A stretch of 64,000 bases of DNA from Lepidurus packardi (taxonomy: Eukaryota > Arthropoda > Branchiopoda > Notostraca > Triopsidae): assembly GCA_023053545.1 (NCBI GenBank), contig JAKZAN010000002.1:9482790-9546789 (forward strand), written 5' to 3'. This document shows, in pieces, positions 50,201-60,686 of the stretch. The notes under the pieces were generated by a model. That model did not search any database, was not told where the DNA came from, and saw only the letters and a program-made list of their open reading frames with translations. The position numbers and the translations under genes were made by a program. Positions within the stretch are counted from its first letter, which is position 1; each line of letters begins with the position of its first letter.

Positions 50201-53200
50201 AACGGAAATTACCTCCAAACGATTCCCGCCTTCACGTCTTTCCACCCTCGAAAAACCCTCACGGAAAATCTAATAAGTTCCTGTCACGTATCAACTACAC
50301 CCGACTTCTTAAAGCTCCACCCTCTCACTATTAACCTCCCGTCAGTCAAAACGATCTAAAAGTGCCACAAAACTAATACCGTCCCACACCACTCTACTCA
50401 CAAAAATAAAACGGAGAGGGAAAAAAGTGAGAAAAAAAATTGAAAAGGGCCTCAACGGACTCAACGTTCCTGGCTACCACGTCGTTCCTATACTGGACAA
50501 CCGGACCCGCCGGTACCCGCCGCCTCAGGCGCGCCTTTGTCGTTTTTTGTGTACTCCCGCCTTTCCCGCACGTCTTCAGGTTTCGATTTCCTCTAAAATC
50601 TCGAGTATTGCCAAAAACTATGTCTGTGGAACATGAACGCAGATGAAAAAGGGGAGAAAATCGTTTGGCTACGCGTCAGGTCTTTTGGGATGGCATACTG
50701 CCGACCCGAACGGCTACGCTATTAATGGAAATACGCTTATGGTGTCCTTGAAAGCGTCATAAAAAAAATAAAAGAAAAAGAAAATTCAAAAGAAAAGCCT
50801 CCGGAAGAACCCGCAAGCGACAGACTTATGCGAGAAGTTCGTCAGCGCTTTTTTGGAGTGCTTGTCTCTAACTTTTCTGCTTAGGAAAGGACCCCTCGTT
50901 ACCGTAACCACGTGCGTCTGTCAATCCCTAGACTGACTTTTGGACTGCGTCACGGAGTTAAAACAGTGTAAGGTTATATCCCCAACTCCCTGGACTCCTC
51001 AAACTTCTTGGACTCGGTTCAAAATCCAGGACGACTTCTGGAGAGGTTTACAACACTAACAGAAGAAAAAACGGTGGGAAAGGAAAGAAAAACAGGAAAA
51101 CAAAATGGCGGAGCAAAGTAGCGGTGGCGCTGTTACAATGGCGGAATGCTGGTGTGGTGGACCAACTGAACTGACGTGACGGGTGAATGTGCCGGAACGA
51201 CGCGGAGAGAATAGGTCCTAAAAATACCCCACGGGACGTCTAAGAGATTTTCTCTCTCTTTCTCTCTAGATCTCTTTTGCTGGGACGTGTGGCATGCAGC
51301 AGAGAAGGCGATAGCGCATAGACACGAACAATAGTGCACACTTCACACCCAAGCTCGCATTTTTTCCCAAAATCTCCCCGTTCCTTCTTTTTTTCCCTTT
51401 TTTAAACAAAATTTTCTGTTAATAAGGGGACACATCTGCATTAACAATGCATCCCGTCACTTAAAGCGCCGGAGGGCAGGCCCAAGCAATACTACGTCAG
51501 TACGAAGTAACAGGAATTGTTTGTTTCATTTCTAAGAGGGTGCTTAACAAGACACCCAGGACTGTTCTGTCACGCCCAGGCATGGGCAACACTCAAGGAA
51601 GAAAAGTGTATTCCGTCGAAAAGTAACAAGTTATTTTTTGTTTTCATTGGAGGGGGGGGGGTCTTTGTACCCAAATGCACTCGGTGCTGCAAGGAAAATC
51701 CAGATAATTCGACACAAATTCTCGCTCTGATAAAAGTCAGGTTTATCGAGTCCAGCAATCTGCAGGAAAGGAAAAAATCTAGGAAAAGTGTCAGCCAGAG
51801 CTGATAGCTAAATTTCACCAGGGCGTTTTGGACTGCAAAGTCTTTTCACGCACGCTGACACCGAAAGCACTGGATCCAAACTTGTGCTCGCCTCTTGTGT
51901 TCGACTTTACTGTAGCTCTGCTTTGAACCCCTAAAAACAGCTTCTTGGGTTAGGAGAATCGGCGAGGAGAGGAAGAGGAGCAACAGTTTGACATGACGCA
52001 ACCTTATATCTCTCAAAAATAAGACCATAAAATCTCGTTCTAGCTGTGAGATACGGGTATTTTATTTTTAGACTTCTTTTCTGGATTGGGAAGTTCAAAC
52101 GCTAATGCTAGAAAAAACTTCAAAGGGCACAGCGACTTATCTTGACGACAGACTAATTTCTTTTTCCTTTCAAGTTTATTAATGACAGGGAGTCCGGGGG
52201 AGGGTGAAGAAAGTGGCCAGTTGCACGATTAAGGGTGTGTGTAACCCAGCTCAATTACGGATGTTGCTTTCCGGGCCAACAAATTAACCAACACTCGTCA
52301 AGTTTGTTACCAGGGAACCCCCTTCCAAAACTCGCTCTAGTTTACGACCCCAGATCCACATAACGAAGCTAGGATTTATGAAAGAACAGAACTGGGGTTA
52401 GTCATAAAGTTTGAACTACACACAGGTACCGCTGCCATGGAGGCGGGGCTTGCGAAGCGTCCAAGATGGCGGCGAACCGCAATGTCATCCTGACTATATT
52501 TTGTTCTGTTTCGTTTGGGACCTCTTAAAGTGGTATCAAAGAGGTTTATTTTAGACACTGCTTTCCTCGTTCAGTGATCTTTCGAGGTTTTTCTCTCTCC
52601 GTAAATAAACGACGAAAGTGAAATCCCCAGAAAAGAAAACTTACGCTAGGGCTTTGTCTACAGGGAGCGAGGGAAGAGTCATGGGAAGTGGTGTTATATT
52701 TATAGTTTGCTTTGGAACGACACGGAAGTTTAGAAGGTTGAGGCACCTCATAAGAATTTCTCCACGAACAGCAGCTTGTGCCCAGCACGGTTCATTTCCG
52801 CCACCTGCGAGGCATAGTTAAACTGCGAGTGTATGTAAATCATACACCTGTTGCAGCTTCGTTATTTGACCGCAAGGTGCGACACGCACAATTACTTCGC
52901 AATCCGAATGGCCTCCAAATCATTCCCAATACAAATTATTTTCAATTTAAAACCCTTGAACTTTACAACCAAACAACACTTATTTCGCACTTAATTCCTT
53001 TAGCAATTACCCACATTTATTTTACGCTTAGCGGTTTGTATATTCACTAATCGAGGCCATAATTTCGGTCTCAAAATCGCATAATTATTATTAGCCACAT
53101 TTATTTTTGTTATTTTTGTTCGCCTTTGCATCATAGCTCGTTTCGAACAACTTGGATTCGCACGATAGCATGACACTATTAGTGCCAACTCTAATTTCCA

Positions 53201-56200
53201 CAGATCTCAGAAAATGAAAATAGAAACGATTAGTTATTGCTGTAAAAGAAGAATTTGCAGTGTAAGACAGCAGGTTCTGCTTCTATTGCTGCCATCTTAT
53301 CCAATAACGTGCATGAAATAAATTAATAACAAAAATACCCAATTTCCTGGTATTTTTCTGGTCCGGCAATTCTAATCCAGAGCTATTCCACTGATTATCG
53401 GTAAAACCTTACGAAAGTACTAAAAAACAACAAGAAAAACACGCAAGCACTTAAAAGCAAAGACGAACTGCTAGGGCATCTCTTCTAGCTTAGCTTTGCT
53501 ATAATCCTACTACCCTGCCCTGAAGATTTAGGATCTGCTTGACCCAATACTTTTGGCTATATACTGGAGAACAAATGAGACCGGCGAAGAAGGCAAAATT
53601 AATAGGTTTATCAGGGGTTAAAGAAACTGAAAGAACCAGGGCTGCTAGTGTCACATTCATCACTGCCAAGGACACGGAGGAAGACATATTACGGCAAGAA
53701 GGCAAGTGTGTGATGTTTTAGCTTCTTGTCATCCTATATACCCCACCCAATACCCATAGAGAGACGACTTCCCCTTCACATCTCTCTCGTTCACTCTCGA
53801 TGCTTCTCTCCAAAAAAGTGACAGATTCTATTGTCGGTATTGTGTGAAAAGACTCTAACAATGGCCACAACAGCTCTCTAACCAAAGGATCCTATGGAGC
53901 TTTCTCCAAAGAAAAACTTATTATCCCTATTTAAAAAAATCCGAATAGAGAGACGCACGCGAATCGTCAAAGAGATAGACAATTTCCCTTCTGCAACGTC
54001 CCTATGCCCACTACAACTTTAAATTCATTGCTGCTCAATCTTCAAGGCTCTTCCCCAAAAGACTCAAGTCGACATTTTCCCTTTGCCACGCAAAACATGG
54101 CACGTCTAATATAGCACAACAGTAGCGTGACACAGAAAATACGAGAAAGTAAGAAAACTGAAGATATGCGTTCATTGCTGCTTTCACTCAGAAATGTCTT
54201 TTCATTCTCGTTCTTCAGAATAGACTTGACTCGACATTCTTCCTTTCGTCAACCAATAGTAACACCGTTTTACATAACCGAGGACCAAATAAGAAAATGT
54301 AAAACTAACTGGCGAGCTTTATGCTTGTCAAAGCATCGAATTGGTTTCAATAACTGTCATGTATGCTCAAGGGTCCATTTATCACTACGAGAGGTCGATA
54401 GCAGCGGCAACGCGACATAAGGACGACTCGACAATAGGACTACGGTATACCCGAATTAAGGACTACGGACGGCAACGCGACACAAAGACGACTCGACAAA
54501 AGGACTCCGTGTACCCGACAAAAGGACGCCGGGACCTGACAGAAGGACGCCAGGACTATAATCTTTTAAGGGCCTAATAGAATTTCGAGTTTAAAATGTC
54601 CCCGCTCATTGGTTAAGCGTTTTGATCAGCTTTGAGATAGGCTAGGTTAGGCGTCCTTCTGTCGGAGTCCGGAGTCCATCTGACTAATTTTTGTAATACT
54701 TTCTACTAGTCTACGCGTCTAATTCCCCTACGGACCCCAACTTAAGGACTAGGTTAGGTTAGGGGTTTGTAGTCCTTAAGTCGTGGTTCGTAGTCCTTTA
54801 GTCGGGGTTCGTAGTCCTATAGTCGAGTCGTCCTTGTGTCTACGTCCCGGTAGAAGCAAACCTCCTATATACCAACTTGGGCACGTCTCCTTTACTGGTA
54901 TAATACTTGTAAAAGAAAGAGGAAGAAGAAAAAGACGAGCGGGTTAAAAGAGTGCTCGCTTATATCGAGCATTCTGTATAAGAAAAGCGGAAAGAAGGCA
55001 CAAGTGACAGCGACTGATTAAAAAGACCTTTAAGGCGAGCAGGAAACGAGTGCACCTTCAATAGCTATGAGCTCTTTGGTTTCTCATCCTTTTTTTCTCG
55101 GATCTGGGAGCATAGAAGCTATTAAAAAGGAAAATCCCGTGGCTTACGCTCCACCGAATCGTTTGGAGTTACACCCGAGATTATCACTAAAACACACGCC
55201 GTTTTGGATTTCAAATAAAGCTATAAATCTGGAAGAAATCGCCTTTTTCAATTTTCTTCTTATCCAAGCATCCTATACCCAAAATCGTTTAGCTAGGGTC
55301 AACGGTTCAGAAGTTATTGCGTTCGGCTTCTGTCTAACGTACGATGATAAACAGGTCCTCGAAACACAACAAATGAAAAAGAAAATGAAAGAAAGTCTAG
55401 ATAAACATACATTCGTATACGAAGCAAAGGGTTATTGATTTGTTATAGCAATGAAAGGTAAACTCTTTTATACATCTTCTCTTCCTCCAAATGAATTGTA
55501 TACCCAAATAAATTACCTAAACGGATGGCCCAAATTGTAAAAAATACGCCATCACAGGAAATACATTACCCCAAAATGTAATGAGATGTCTTTGTAAATA
55601 ATTACTTCTCTATAATTTACATCTAAATTACTTATCCCATTAAAGCGCACTTACAAATTACACTACATTCTATTATCTCTAGAATTAATCTTGTCTAAGT
55701 ATATAGTAGTATAGTGTCTAATATACTATACTGAGGTACAATACCTTAGTACTCACTATACTAAATTGTAGTATACAGTGTCTTGTATACTTTAGTATAG
55801 TGTCTAAGGTCCATAACTTAGTATAGTCAATTTGTTTGTCAAGCTCCATGAACGAAACTTCCTTTGTCAACTGACAAGTTTGATAATCTTCTAATTCCTA
55901 ACAGATTAGGGTCGCAAATTAATTAAAATTATCCAGAAATCATTCGATAAATAACTGAGTACATTAACTACCTCAGTAGTAACTATCCAAGTCAGTAGAA
56001 ATGCCAATAATGCCAATACATTATTCATTAAATAGGTAAGATATGAAAAATTGGGCCAAGAAGACATTGGGCAGATATTGCTGCAGCCATGGCATAAAGG
56101 GAACGCGTTAGCCATAACTTCACGGGAGCCTGTATACGGTACTAGGTTAAATTCGACGGACGCTGGCGTATTACAGGCCACGACAGGCGAATATAAAGGC

Positions 56201-59200
56201 TGTGGACGATAATTTTTTTGCGCTTCTTTCCCTTCCCTCTTGCTGTATTCTAGCGTTCTTTGGCTCTATATAGCTAGCTAGCTCGTTCGCTTCGCTTGTA
56301 AGATTACTTCTTCCGCCTTTTTGGTGAGTGACGAGCAAAAGAGTCTAGTAAGTTTGGTGGCTCGCGTGCCAAGTCCGATACTCATGTTGGGTTAGCAAAC
56401 AATTTTTCTTTCCTTTTCCCTTGCTTCTTTTTTATGCTATTATAATTCCTTTTTTTCCCTCCTTTATTTCCCCAAGATGCTTAAGCTTGCGTTTTATATT
56501 AGGCTAGTAGGGCAACAAAAACAACCTCCCCAAATGTTCATATCTGCTTCTTTTCATCTTTCTCTCCTTTTTCTCCTCACAAACGCTCATTATTGATTTA
56601 AAAAACCGCTCTATGGATCCCCGAATTATTCCAGCGACATCTGAAGCTTCAACAAACCTTTACGTCAGACTTCATCAGCCCATCGTCGAAATGATTCTTT
56701 TTAAAACAAATGAAATAAATAAAAATAGGGCAATAAAAAGAAAGAGGATCCTGGATACCTGGATCTGTATCGGTTTCCCCCGGGTCCTGTTTTAAGCACT
56801 GGTTGTAACTTGCACGGTTTTTCAGGCGGTTGTAAAACTCGACGGTAACAGTACCGCTATAAAAGTACTATTAAAAGGACAGCCCAAGGCCTTGCTGGAG
56901 GTAATTATAGAGGCTACTTTGGGGAAGCTTTGGATAGGTATTGCGGCACCGTAAGGCCTTTTAATTATTGCTAAAGAAGCCCCTGGATTGGATTGCGACG
57001 CTCCCTGACACACGACACTGACTCCCTTCACTGAGAAGGAACAATTTCGAACCATTATTGTGCCTGGGCCTTTCTCATTAGTATGCCTGCGAAGAGGCAA
57101 AGGGCTTGAGGGGTATTTATGGCCTTAAAACAGTGACCCAGCTTCCCCTTTAGATTGGGGGTCTCTCTCCTTGCCTTCAAATCGCTTTTCACCTTTCTCA
57201 CTGGAGCACACACATTACCACGTCAGAAACTTATCAAGAAAATTTTAACCAAAGACCCCCCTCTTCCTTTTGACCTGAAAGGGAAACAAATAGAAAATCG
57301 AATCCCAGAACTTCTTGAATTTACGTAAGCTCCCGGCCCAACATTTTCCTAACAAGTAAAAAAAAAAAAAATCCTTTCAAGGAAATACTTGTTTGTTTGA
57401 AGGAAATGAAATGTCAACAATACGACTTTCCCCGTTTCTAGAATGGCAAGTATATACCATAAACAGCGCGATGCGAGACGGGGAAAATAATAGGATTTTC
57501 CCCAAACGAAGTCGCTGTATACCTCTTTCTTTTCGCTCGGCTCCCACACGCATTCGGATACGTTACGTTATGCTAACCCTAAACAAACATCACAAATCGA
57601 GTTATCCATAAAGCAGCCCGCAAAGTACTGGTTCTGAAATACATAGACGCAAGCTGGCTTCAAGTCACATAAATTGTACAAAAGGATCGGCTTCAGACTA
57701 ACCCGTGCTAACCGCGATAGAATAATCGATTCAGAAGATAAAAGGAACCTTGCAACGATAAAACAACTTAAGCCAGTTTGGTTTTAACTTTCTACTTTCT
57801 CGAGAAAGGGGACCATCCGTGGTCTCCGCACATACTTACATGAAAAACAATGAATTTCTTGTCCAGACAGAAAACTTTCAATTTTCATTTTTGGGTTTCT
57901 GAACCAATCCGATTGACTTGTTCCGTAATACGTGCACAGCTGAAGAGGTAAAAGTCTACTTGGGTGTTTTTTTTACCTTATTATCTCGATTTATATTCCA
58001 TGCTCGCAATACCATCACGCCAATTTAGAAAAACTTTTAGACAGTAATTAAATTTCACGTTGCAATTTTATCACGTACACGTGTGATTTTTCCAACTAAA
58101 AAATTTTCAACTCCCTCTTGCAAATTTCTTGTGTTATTCTAACGTAAACATTCCCTAGGATAAACATTATGATACTGTAGGGCAACAATATCCAACCTAG
58201 GAAAACAAACGTAAAATAAAGGCATAAATTAGCTGCACAACAGTGTGCCTTGCTTAATTGCTCTCAATTTCGCTAAATATAGCCCTTTCATTACCCACTG
58301 ATCATACTTGTCAGGCTAAACTAATGGATCAGACGTCTGTAACGAGAATCTTTAATCACGCCAATTTAGAAAAACTTGTAGACAGTAATTAAATTTCACG
58401 TTGCAATTGTATCACGTACACGTAAGATTTTTCCAACCAAAAAATTTTCAGCTCTCTCTTACAAATTTCTTGTGTACGCTAACGTAAACATTCCCTAGGA
58501 CAAACATTACGGTACCGTAGGGCAACAATATCCAACCTAGGAAAGCAAACGTAAAATAAAGGCATAAATTCGCTGCACAACAGTGTGCCTTGCTTAATTG
58601 CTCTCAATTTCGCTAAATATAGCCCTTTCATTACCCACTGATCATACTTGTCAGGCTAAACTAATGGATCAGACGTCTCGTAACGAGAATCATTAACAAC
58701 TTGGCACGTTACAGTATTTACCCCATATCAAGTTTTGAATCCCCCATCCTCCGAAAAGACACCGAAATCCAGAGGAACCTTTGTGTCGCACAGAAACGAC
58801 AAACGAGCATCCAACAATGACACCGTTAGGGTCGTTTCGCGTCATTCAGACAGTTACGGAGTAGTTTCTGTCCCAACTTCCAAATCGACTCGGGCACAGA
58901 GGGTGTAATTAAGGAGGACATGGTCCCATTCAATCTAAACCTAAACCTTAGACCAACGTTTGTAAATGACTTCCGATTAAAGATTGGCACAATTCCGTCA
59001 ACAAAGACAAGTCTTTTCTCTCTCTACTTGTCTGAATATGCGCACCTAATGCTCTTTACTAATGCAACAGAAAATGTTCCATTTGTTTTCCATGCTAATA
59101 TTGAAGTCAATTTTGCGCATTCTAAGGAAAGTGCCTTTCCTTGACGATATCAGTACAAATAAGTGATTCTTTAATAAAAAAAAAAAATACGTGCAAATCA

Positions 59201-60686
59201 GCACACTTCTAAGACTTAGTCAAAAGCACTTCGCCCACTTTTTGGAAAGCGTTAAATTCAGACAATCTAGTATTGAATATTTTAAAAGCATTTCAAAGCA
59301 TTAACTGACCTTTTTTTCAAGAACGTCCTGAAAATTTCCTAAGTAGGAAAATACTGTTGCACTGCAAGGATTTATGATTCATGCTTTGCAGGTCGGAAAA
59401 AAACACAAGTTTTCGTAAGCTGTCTACTTTTTTATGCCAAACAGGCAGGTGAAAGAACCGAGTCATTAAAAATACATTGTTGTACTTCTAAGGGAAACCT
59501 CTGTAGGTATTCTCAGTTCTCTCGGGGATTTAGTGAGGCAGAAACAAAGCCAAATCATCCTAACCCCCCCCCCCCCCCCCAGCAAAGCAGAGTGTAACTG
59601 CGTTAACTGAGATAACATTCCCGCTACGAAGCACGTAGGCATAGGTAACAGAGACATAATAGATGCCTCAGTAAAGGTACACTAGCCACAGGGTCTTCCT
59701 ACTAAAACTACCACTGCCATAACACAGCGTAATACATAATCAGATACGCCCCACTTGCGTGCAAATCTAATTATATAGAGTTATTGTTTGTTTCGCACTG
59801 TTACTTGCTCTCATCCTCATCTTCCTGTTGCTCTCATCCCTTCCATCCCTTTTCTCTCTGTGTATATACCAACATGGTATCATGTGAAACCACTAAAAGT
59901 ACCAGCATTACCCCCGAAACAGACCCAAAAAGACACAAAGGTGCCCTAACACAAGCCCTTGCTAATGAAGAAACCTCGCGAATAAATTTGCTCACTAACA
60001 AACCTAATTCACTTAAAAAAATATCTTCACAAATTTAAGCAAGACAGGAAGACAGGACAGAGCAAACCTTATTCACGACTTTGGAAAGTTAAGGACAATA
60101 ACCAACGGAATTGCATGTTGAGATTTTGACGCACAGGATAGATGATTCTAAGAACGACCAACTTTCAAATTCACTAGTTATTAGCCTTCAAAGTTTTGAC
60201 CGTGATGTCACAGACGAGCCATAGCAGGACTTGCGGCACTGGTTACCATGGTAACTGTTTCGTAAACAGTTAAACAGTGTTTACCTCTATGCTTGGGACT
60301 GTAAAGAACGAACTAGAGTACTGCGGAGGACATGTCTGTGACGTCAGAAAGCCACGTGGTCCGAATTTCTCGAAATTTCTTGCTTTATTAACTAAATTAC
60401 TGGAAATACTATAACTAGATTTTTTTAACAACTTTTTAAGACAAGGTTTTTTGTCGGTTTGCCCTTAGAACATTACAAATAATTACTATAAGAAGCTAAA
60501 AAAATAGTTGAAAAGTTACCTCGCGTAAGGTTAAGGAATTCCCGAGTTGGAGATCACGCGGGGGGCCCAATGAAATGGCTCCAGCGTTGGATTCCCACTT
60601 GGTGGCCATTTGTAATGTTTCGGCCGTTTTCTGCTGCACGCTTTTCGATTCATCCAGCAGCGTCAGCTCGTAGAACTCTTGGATAT
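23236..60686 (-). CDS. dlg1: Discs large MAGUK scaffold, 5' end outside window
   Basis: Sixteen exons join in frame to 840 complete codons: 60686-60520, 42957-42772, 32834-32796, 32735-32457, 32248-32033, 30995-30830, 30700-30607, 26481-26268, 25917-25775, 25698-25452, 24431-24287, 24204-24058, 23977-23805, 23703-23594, 23500-23409, 23342-23236. Dlg organises septate junctions, cell polarity and synapses by binding carboxy-terminal peptides of membrane proteins. The first exon encodes the end of the L27 region ([16 protein letters not shown]), as in the S97-type isoform. PDZ1, PDZ2 and PDZ3 each have the GLGF carboxylate loop. SH3 (ALFDYD...WWQARRV), a HOOK linker, and a guanylate-kinase-like domain ending WIPAKEKL follow. 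The earlier L27 exon and start codon are not in the window. Introns reach 17.6 kb, in contrast to the compact genes nearby. Confidence 0.96.
24432..25451 (-). other. dlg intron within the HOOK region
   Basis: This 1.0 kb intron separates the SH3 exon from the exon starting [11 protein letters not shown]. It is AT-rich with many T and A runs. I found no in-frame alternative HOOK exon, although this position carries optional exons in other DLG genes. Confidence 0.45.
25985..26215. repeat. AT-rich low-complexity repeat in PDZ3 intron
   Basis: The sequence is built from ATTAC and AAATAAAT words. A longer unit, AAATAAATxAATACGTTACTATAC, occurs twice about 97 bp apart, near 26060 and 26157. It lies in the short intron that splits PDZ3. 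Confidence 0.6.
27486..27500. repeat. Interstitial TTAGG-type run
   Basis: AACCTAACCTAACCC reads on the minus strand as just over two copies of TTAGG, the arthropod telomere repeat. At this length it may be chance or a healed break. Confidence 0.4.
30331..30371 (+). repeat. GA-rich microsatellite
   Basis: A purine run of GA dinucleotides with AAAG units in a dlg intron. GA runs can bind GAGA-factor-like proteins in arthropods, but nothing else here supports that role. Confidence 0.6.
30996..32032 (-). other. dlg intron inside PDZ2
   Basis: A 1.0 kb intron splitting PDZ2 between NLP and LLSEKS. It is AT-rich; I see no exon or repeat in it. Confidence 0.45.
32796..32834 (-). CDS. dlg1: dlg 39-nt in-frame microexon before PDZ1
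   Basis: On the minus strand, acceptor CTTGTAG and donor TAC|GTACGT bound exactly 13 codons ([13 protein letters not shown]) with phase 0 on both sides. The flanking linker and PDZ1 exons are also phase 0, so the microexon can be included or skipped without a frameshift. It lies only 60 bp from the PDZ1 exon. Inclusion in mature mRNA is inferred from splice sites. Confidence 0.55.
32915..32990 (-). mobile_element. Weak tRNA-like (SINE) segment
   Basis: On the minus strand an A-box-like CTTGGTAGGCCTGTGTGG is followed by an anticodon-arm-like GGATTACTAACCC and a degraded B-box (ACGAGCTCATATCC). No acceptor stem pairs. It could be an old tRNA-derived SINE. Confidence 0.3.
35381..35980. repeat. 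Diverged tandem array, ~137-bp unit in ~275-bp dimers
   Basis: The anchor ATCGAACGAATTTTCC followed by TTGCGTCAC recurs at about 35381, 35509, 35654, 35794 and 35930. The spacings are 128, 145, 140 and 136 bp. Units one and three, and two and four, resemble each other more than neighbours do, which gives a higher-order period of about 275 bp. Similarity is patchy, so the array is old. Confidence 0.75.
37080..37289 (-). CDS. dlg1: Candidate alternative first exon of dlg (Cys-Cys, basic)
   Basis: A minus-strand ATG with an in-frame TAG two codons upstream opens exactly 70 codons, ending at CAG|GTGTGT in phase 0. That fits the phase-0 microexon or PDZ1 exon downstream and would give a 793-aa protein without L27. 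The peptide begins [10 protein letters not shown], then [19 protein letters not shown]: two adjacent Cys in a short hydrophobic stretch before a basic cluster, a layout typical of lipidated membrane anchors. Short L27-less amino termini are known for Dlg in flies and for vertebrate PSD-95. The sequence here is not one I recognise, and transcription is unproven. Confidence 0.5.
41190..41255 (-). mobile_element. Weak tRNA-like segment
   Basis: On the minus strand TGGTGTGGTGTATTAGGATAAG and a stem GGGGATTTACGCCCC resemble a tRNA A-box region and T-arm. The acceptor stem is absent. It is more likely a tRNA-derived repeat than a gene. Confidence 0.3.
43100..43880. repeat. Diverged ~120-bp tandem array
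   Basis: The anchor ACCATTAGCTGCAATAACTG and variants recur near 43120, 43230, 43371, 43493, 43614, 43737 and 43851, about 110-140 bp apart. A second anchor, AAACCGCAAxAATGAAT, recurs about 246 bp apart, which suggests a dimeric higher-order unit. Copies are heavily diverged. Confidence 0.75.
45120..45265. repeat. Three short direct repeats, ~60-bp period
   Basis: Variants of AATAAGGGCGATTTTCTTATG occur near 45124, 45182 and 45245. The first copy is the most diverged. Confidence 0.55.
45447..45707 (+). pseudogene. Orphan coding-like terminal exon or gene fragment
   Basis: Directly after a good acceptor (GGCTTTCCCTTAG) a frame runs 86 codons to a TAG. It has no initiating ATG at its start. 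The peptide is Lys/Glu-rich and amphipathic, including [20 protein letters not shown] and [15 protein letters not shown], with balanced codon use unlike the surrounding AT-rich intron. An upstream segment (45350-45415) also reads openly in a compatible frame up to LASSK, but the gap would be a 34-bp intron, shorter than any other here. I do not recognise the family. It could be the last exon of a nested plus-strand gene or a captured gene or transposon fragment. Confidence 0.4.
47995..48205. repeat. AT-rich low-complexity stretch beside transposon relic
   Basis: Long runs of TATA, ATTA and ATAT words, ending at the left inverted repeat of the transposon relic. Confidence 0.5.
48206..48975 (-). 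mobile_element. Decayed pogo/Tigger-like DNA transposon
   Basis: The left end, CAGTAGGTACCGCTTATTGTG, follows a TA. The right end carries the inverted copy CACAATAAGCG, then decays. Inside, on the minus strand, an ATG at 48531 starts [20 protein letters not shown], like the first helix-turn-helix of CENP-B/Tigger transposases. After stop codons and a frame change, [15 protein letters not shown] resembles the end of that motif. [14 protein letters not shown] matches the start of the second CENP-B-type DNA-binding domain. The sequence then runs straight into the terminal repeat, so the catalytic DDE region is deleted. It is a non-autonomous, inactivated copy of about 770 bp. Confidence 0.75.
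49535..49771 (-). CDS. dlg1: Candidate alternative first exon of dlg (Cys cluster)
   Basis: A minus-strand ATG, with an in-frame TAA two codons upstream, opens exactly 79 codons that end at CGA|GTAAGT in phase 0. This matches the linker exon at 42957 and would give an 864-aa isoform. The exon begins [14 protein letters not shown], has a basic patch KLRRRKRG, a Tyr-rich [13 protein letters not shown] segment, and ends MNCCNCCFR. Four Cys in five residues beside Arg suggest palmitoylation, as in PSD-95-type amino termini. An internal ATG at the MNCC site could also initiate. The phase and strong donor support a real exon; expression is not shown. Confidence 0.55.
51652..51661 (+). repeat. Poly-G tract (10 G)
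   Basis: A run of ten G in a dlg intron. Its length may be uncertain in assemblies. Confidence 0.8.
52462..52473 (+). promoter_or_regulatory. YY1/Pho-like motif CAAGATGGCGGC
   Basis: CAAGATGGCGGC is the extended YY1-type element found near many animal transcription starts. Two weaker ATGGCGG copies lie near 51105 and 51138. All sit upstream (minus-strand sense) of the candidate dlg first exon at 49771, so they may mark an internal promoter. Function is inferred. Confidence 0.35.
54406..54846. mobile_element. Foldback element with nested inverted repeats
   Basis: Left-arm GGACGACTCGACxATAGGAC (54421) is the inverse of the right-arm segment ending near 54834. An inner pair, CTGACAGAAGGACGCC (54536) and GGCGTCCTTCTGTCGG (54650), is also inverted. 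The left arm has a 65-bp tandem duplication. The right arm has three ~21-bp GTAGTCCTxxAGTCG repeats. TTAGG-type runs lie at 54641 and 54749. There is no coding sequence, so this is a MITE-like or foldback element of about 430 bp. Confidence 0.7.
55697..55826. repeat. Palindromic TATACTA-rich repeat cluster
   Basis: TAGTATAGTGTCTAA occurs at about 55707 and 55793, with inverted copies (CACTATACTAA) between them. The cluster can form several short hairpins. It may be a small AT-rich palindromic element. Confidence 0.5.
58016..58697 (+). repeat. 341-bp tandem duplication, two copies
   Basis: The block starting TCACGCCAATTTAGAAAAAC repeats head to tail with an offset of 341 bp and runs to AACGAGAATC in both copies. 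Only scattered substitutions and single-base gaps separate them, so the duplication is fairly recent. No coding potential is apparent. Confidence 0.92.
59564..59580 (+). repeat. Poly-C tract (17 C)
   Basis: An uninterrupted run of 17 C (G on the dlg sense strand), capable of G-quadruplex or i-motif structure. Confidence 0.85.

Larger units (their letters stand above)
42958..60519 (-). other. 17.6-kb dlg intron between L27 and linker exons
   Basis: This very large intron holds a second candidate alternative first exon (49535-49771), a transposon relic, a foldback element, two tandem-repeat arrays, a 341-bp tandem duplication and an orphan coding-like segment, each listed separately. Open frames of about 100-123 codons elsewhere (for example 55067-55438, plus) show no domain I recognise. 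Confidence 0.4.

Noticed and set aside
51103-51178. Short plus-strand frame starting at an ATGGCGG motif as a small gene
   Set aside because: Only about 25 codons with no splice donor in frame and no domain; the motif is better seen as a YY1-like element.
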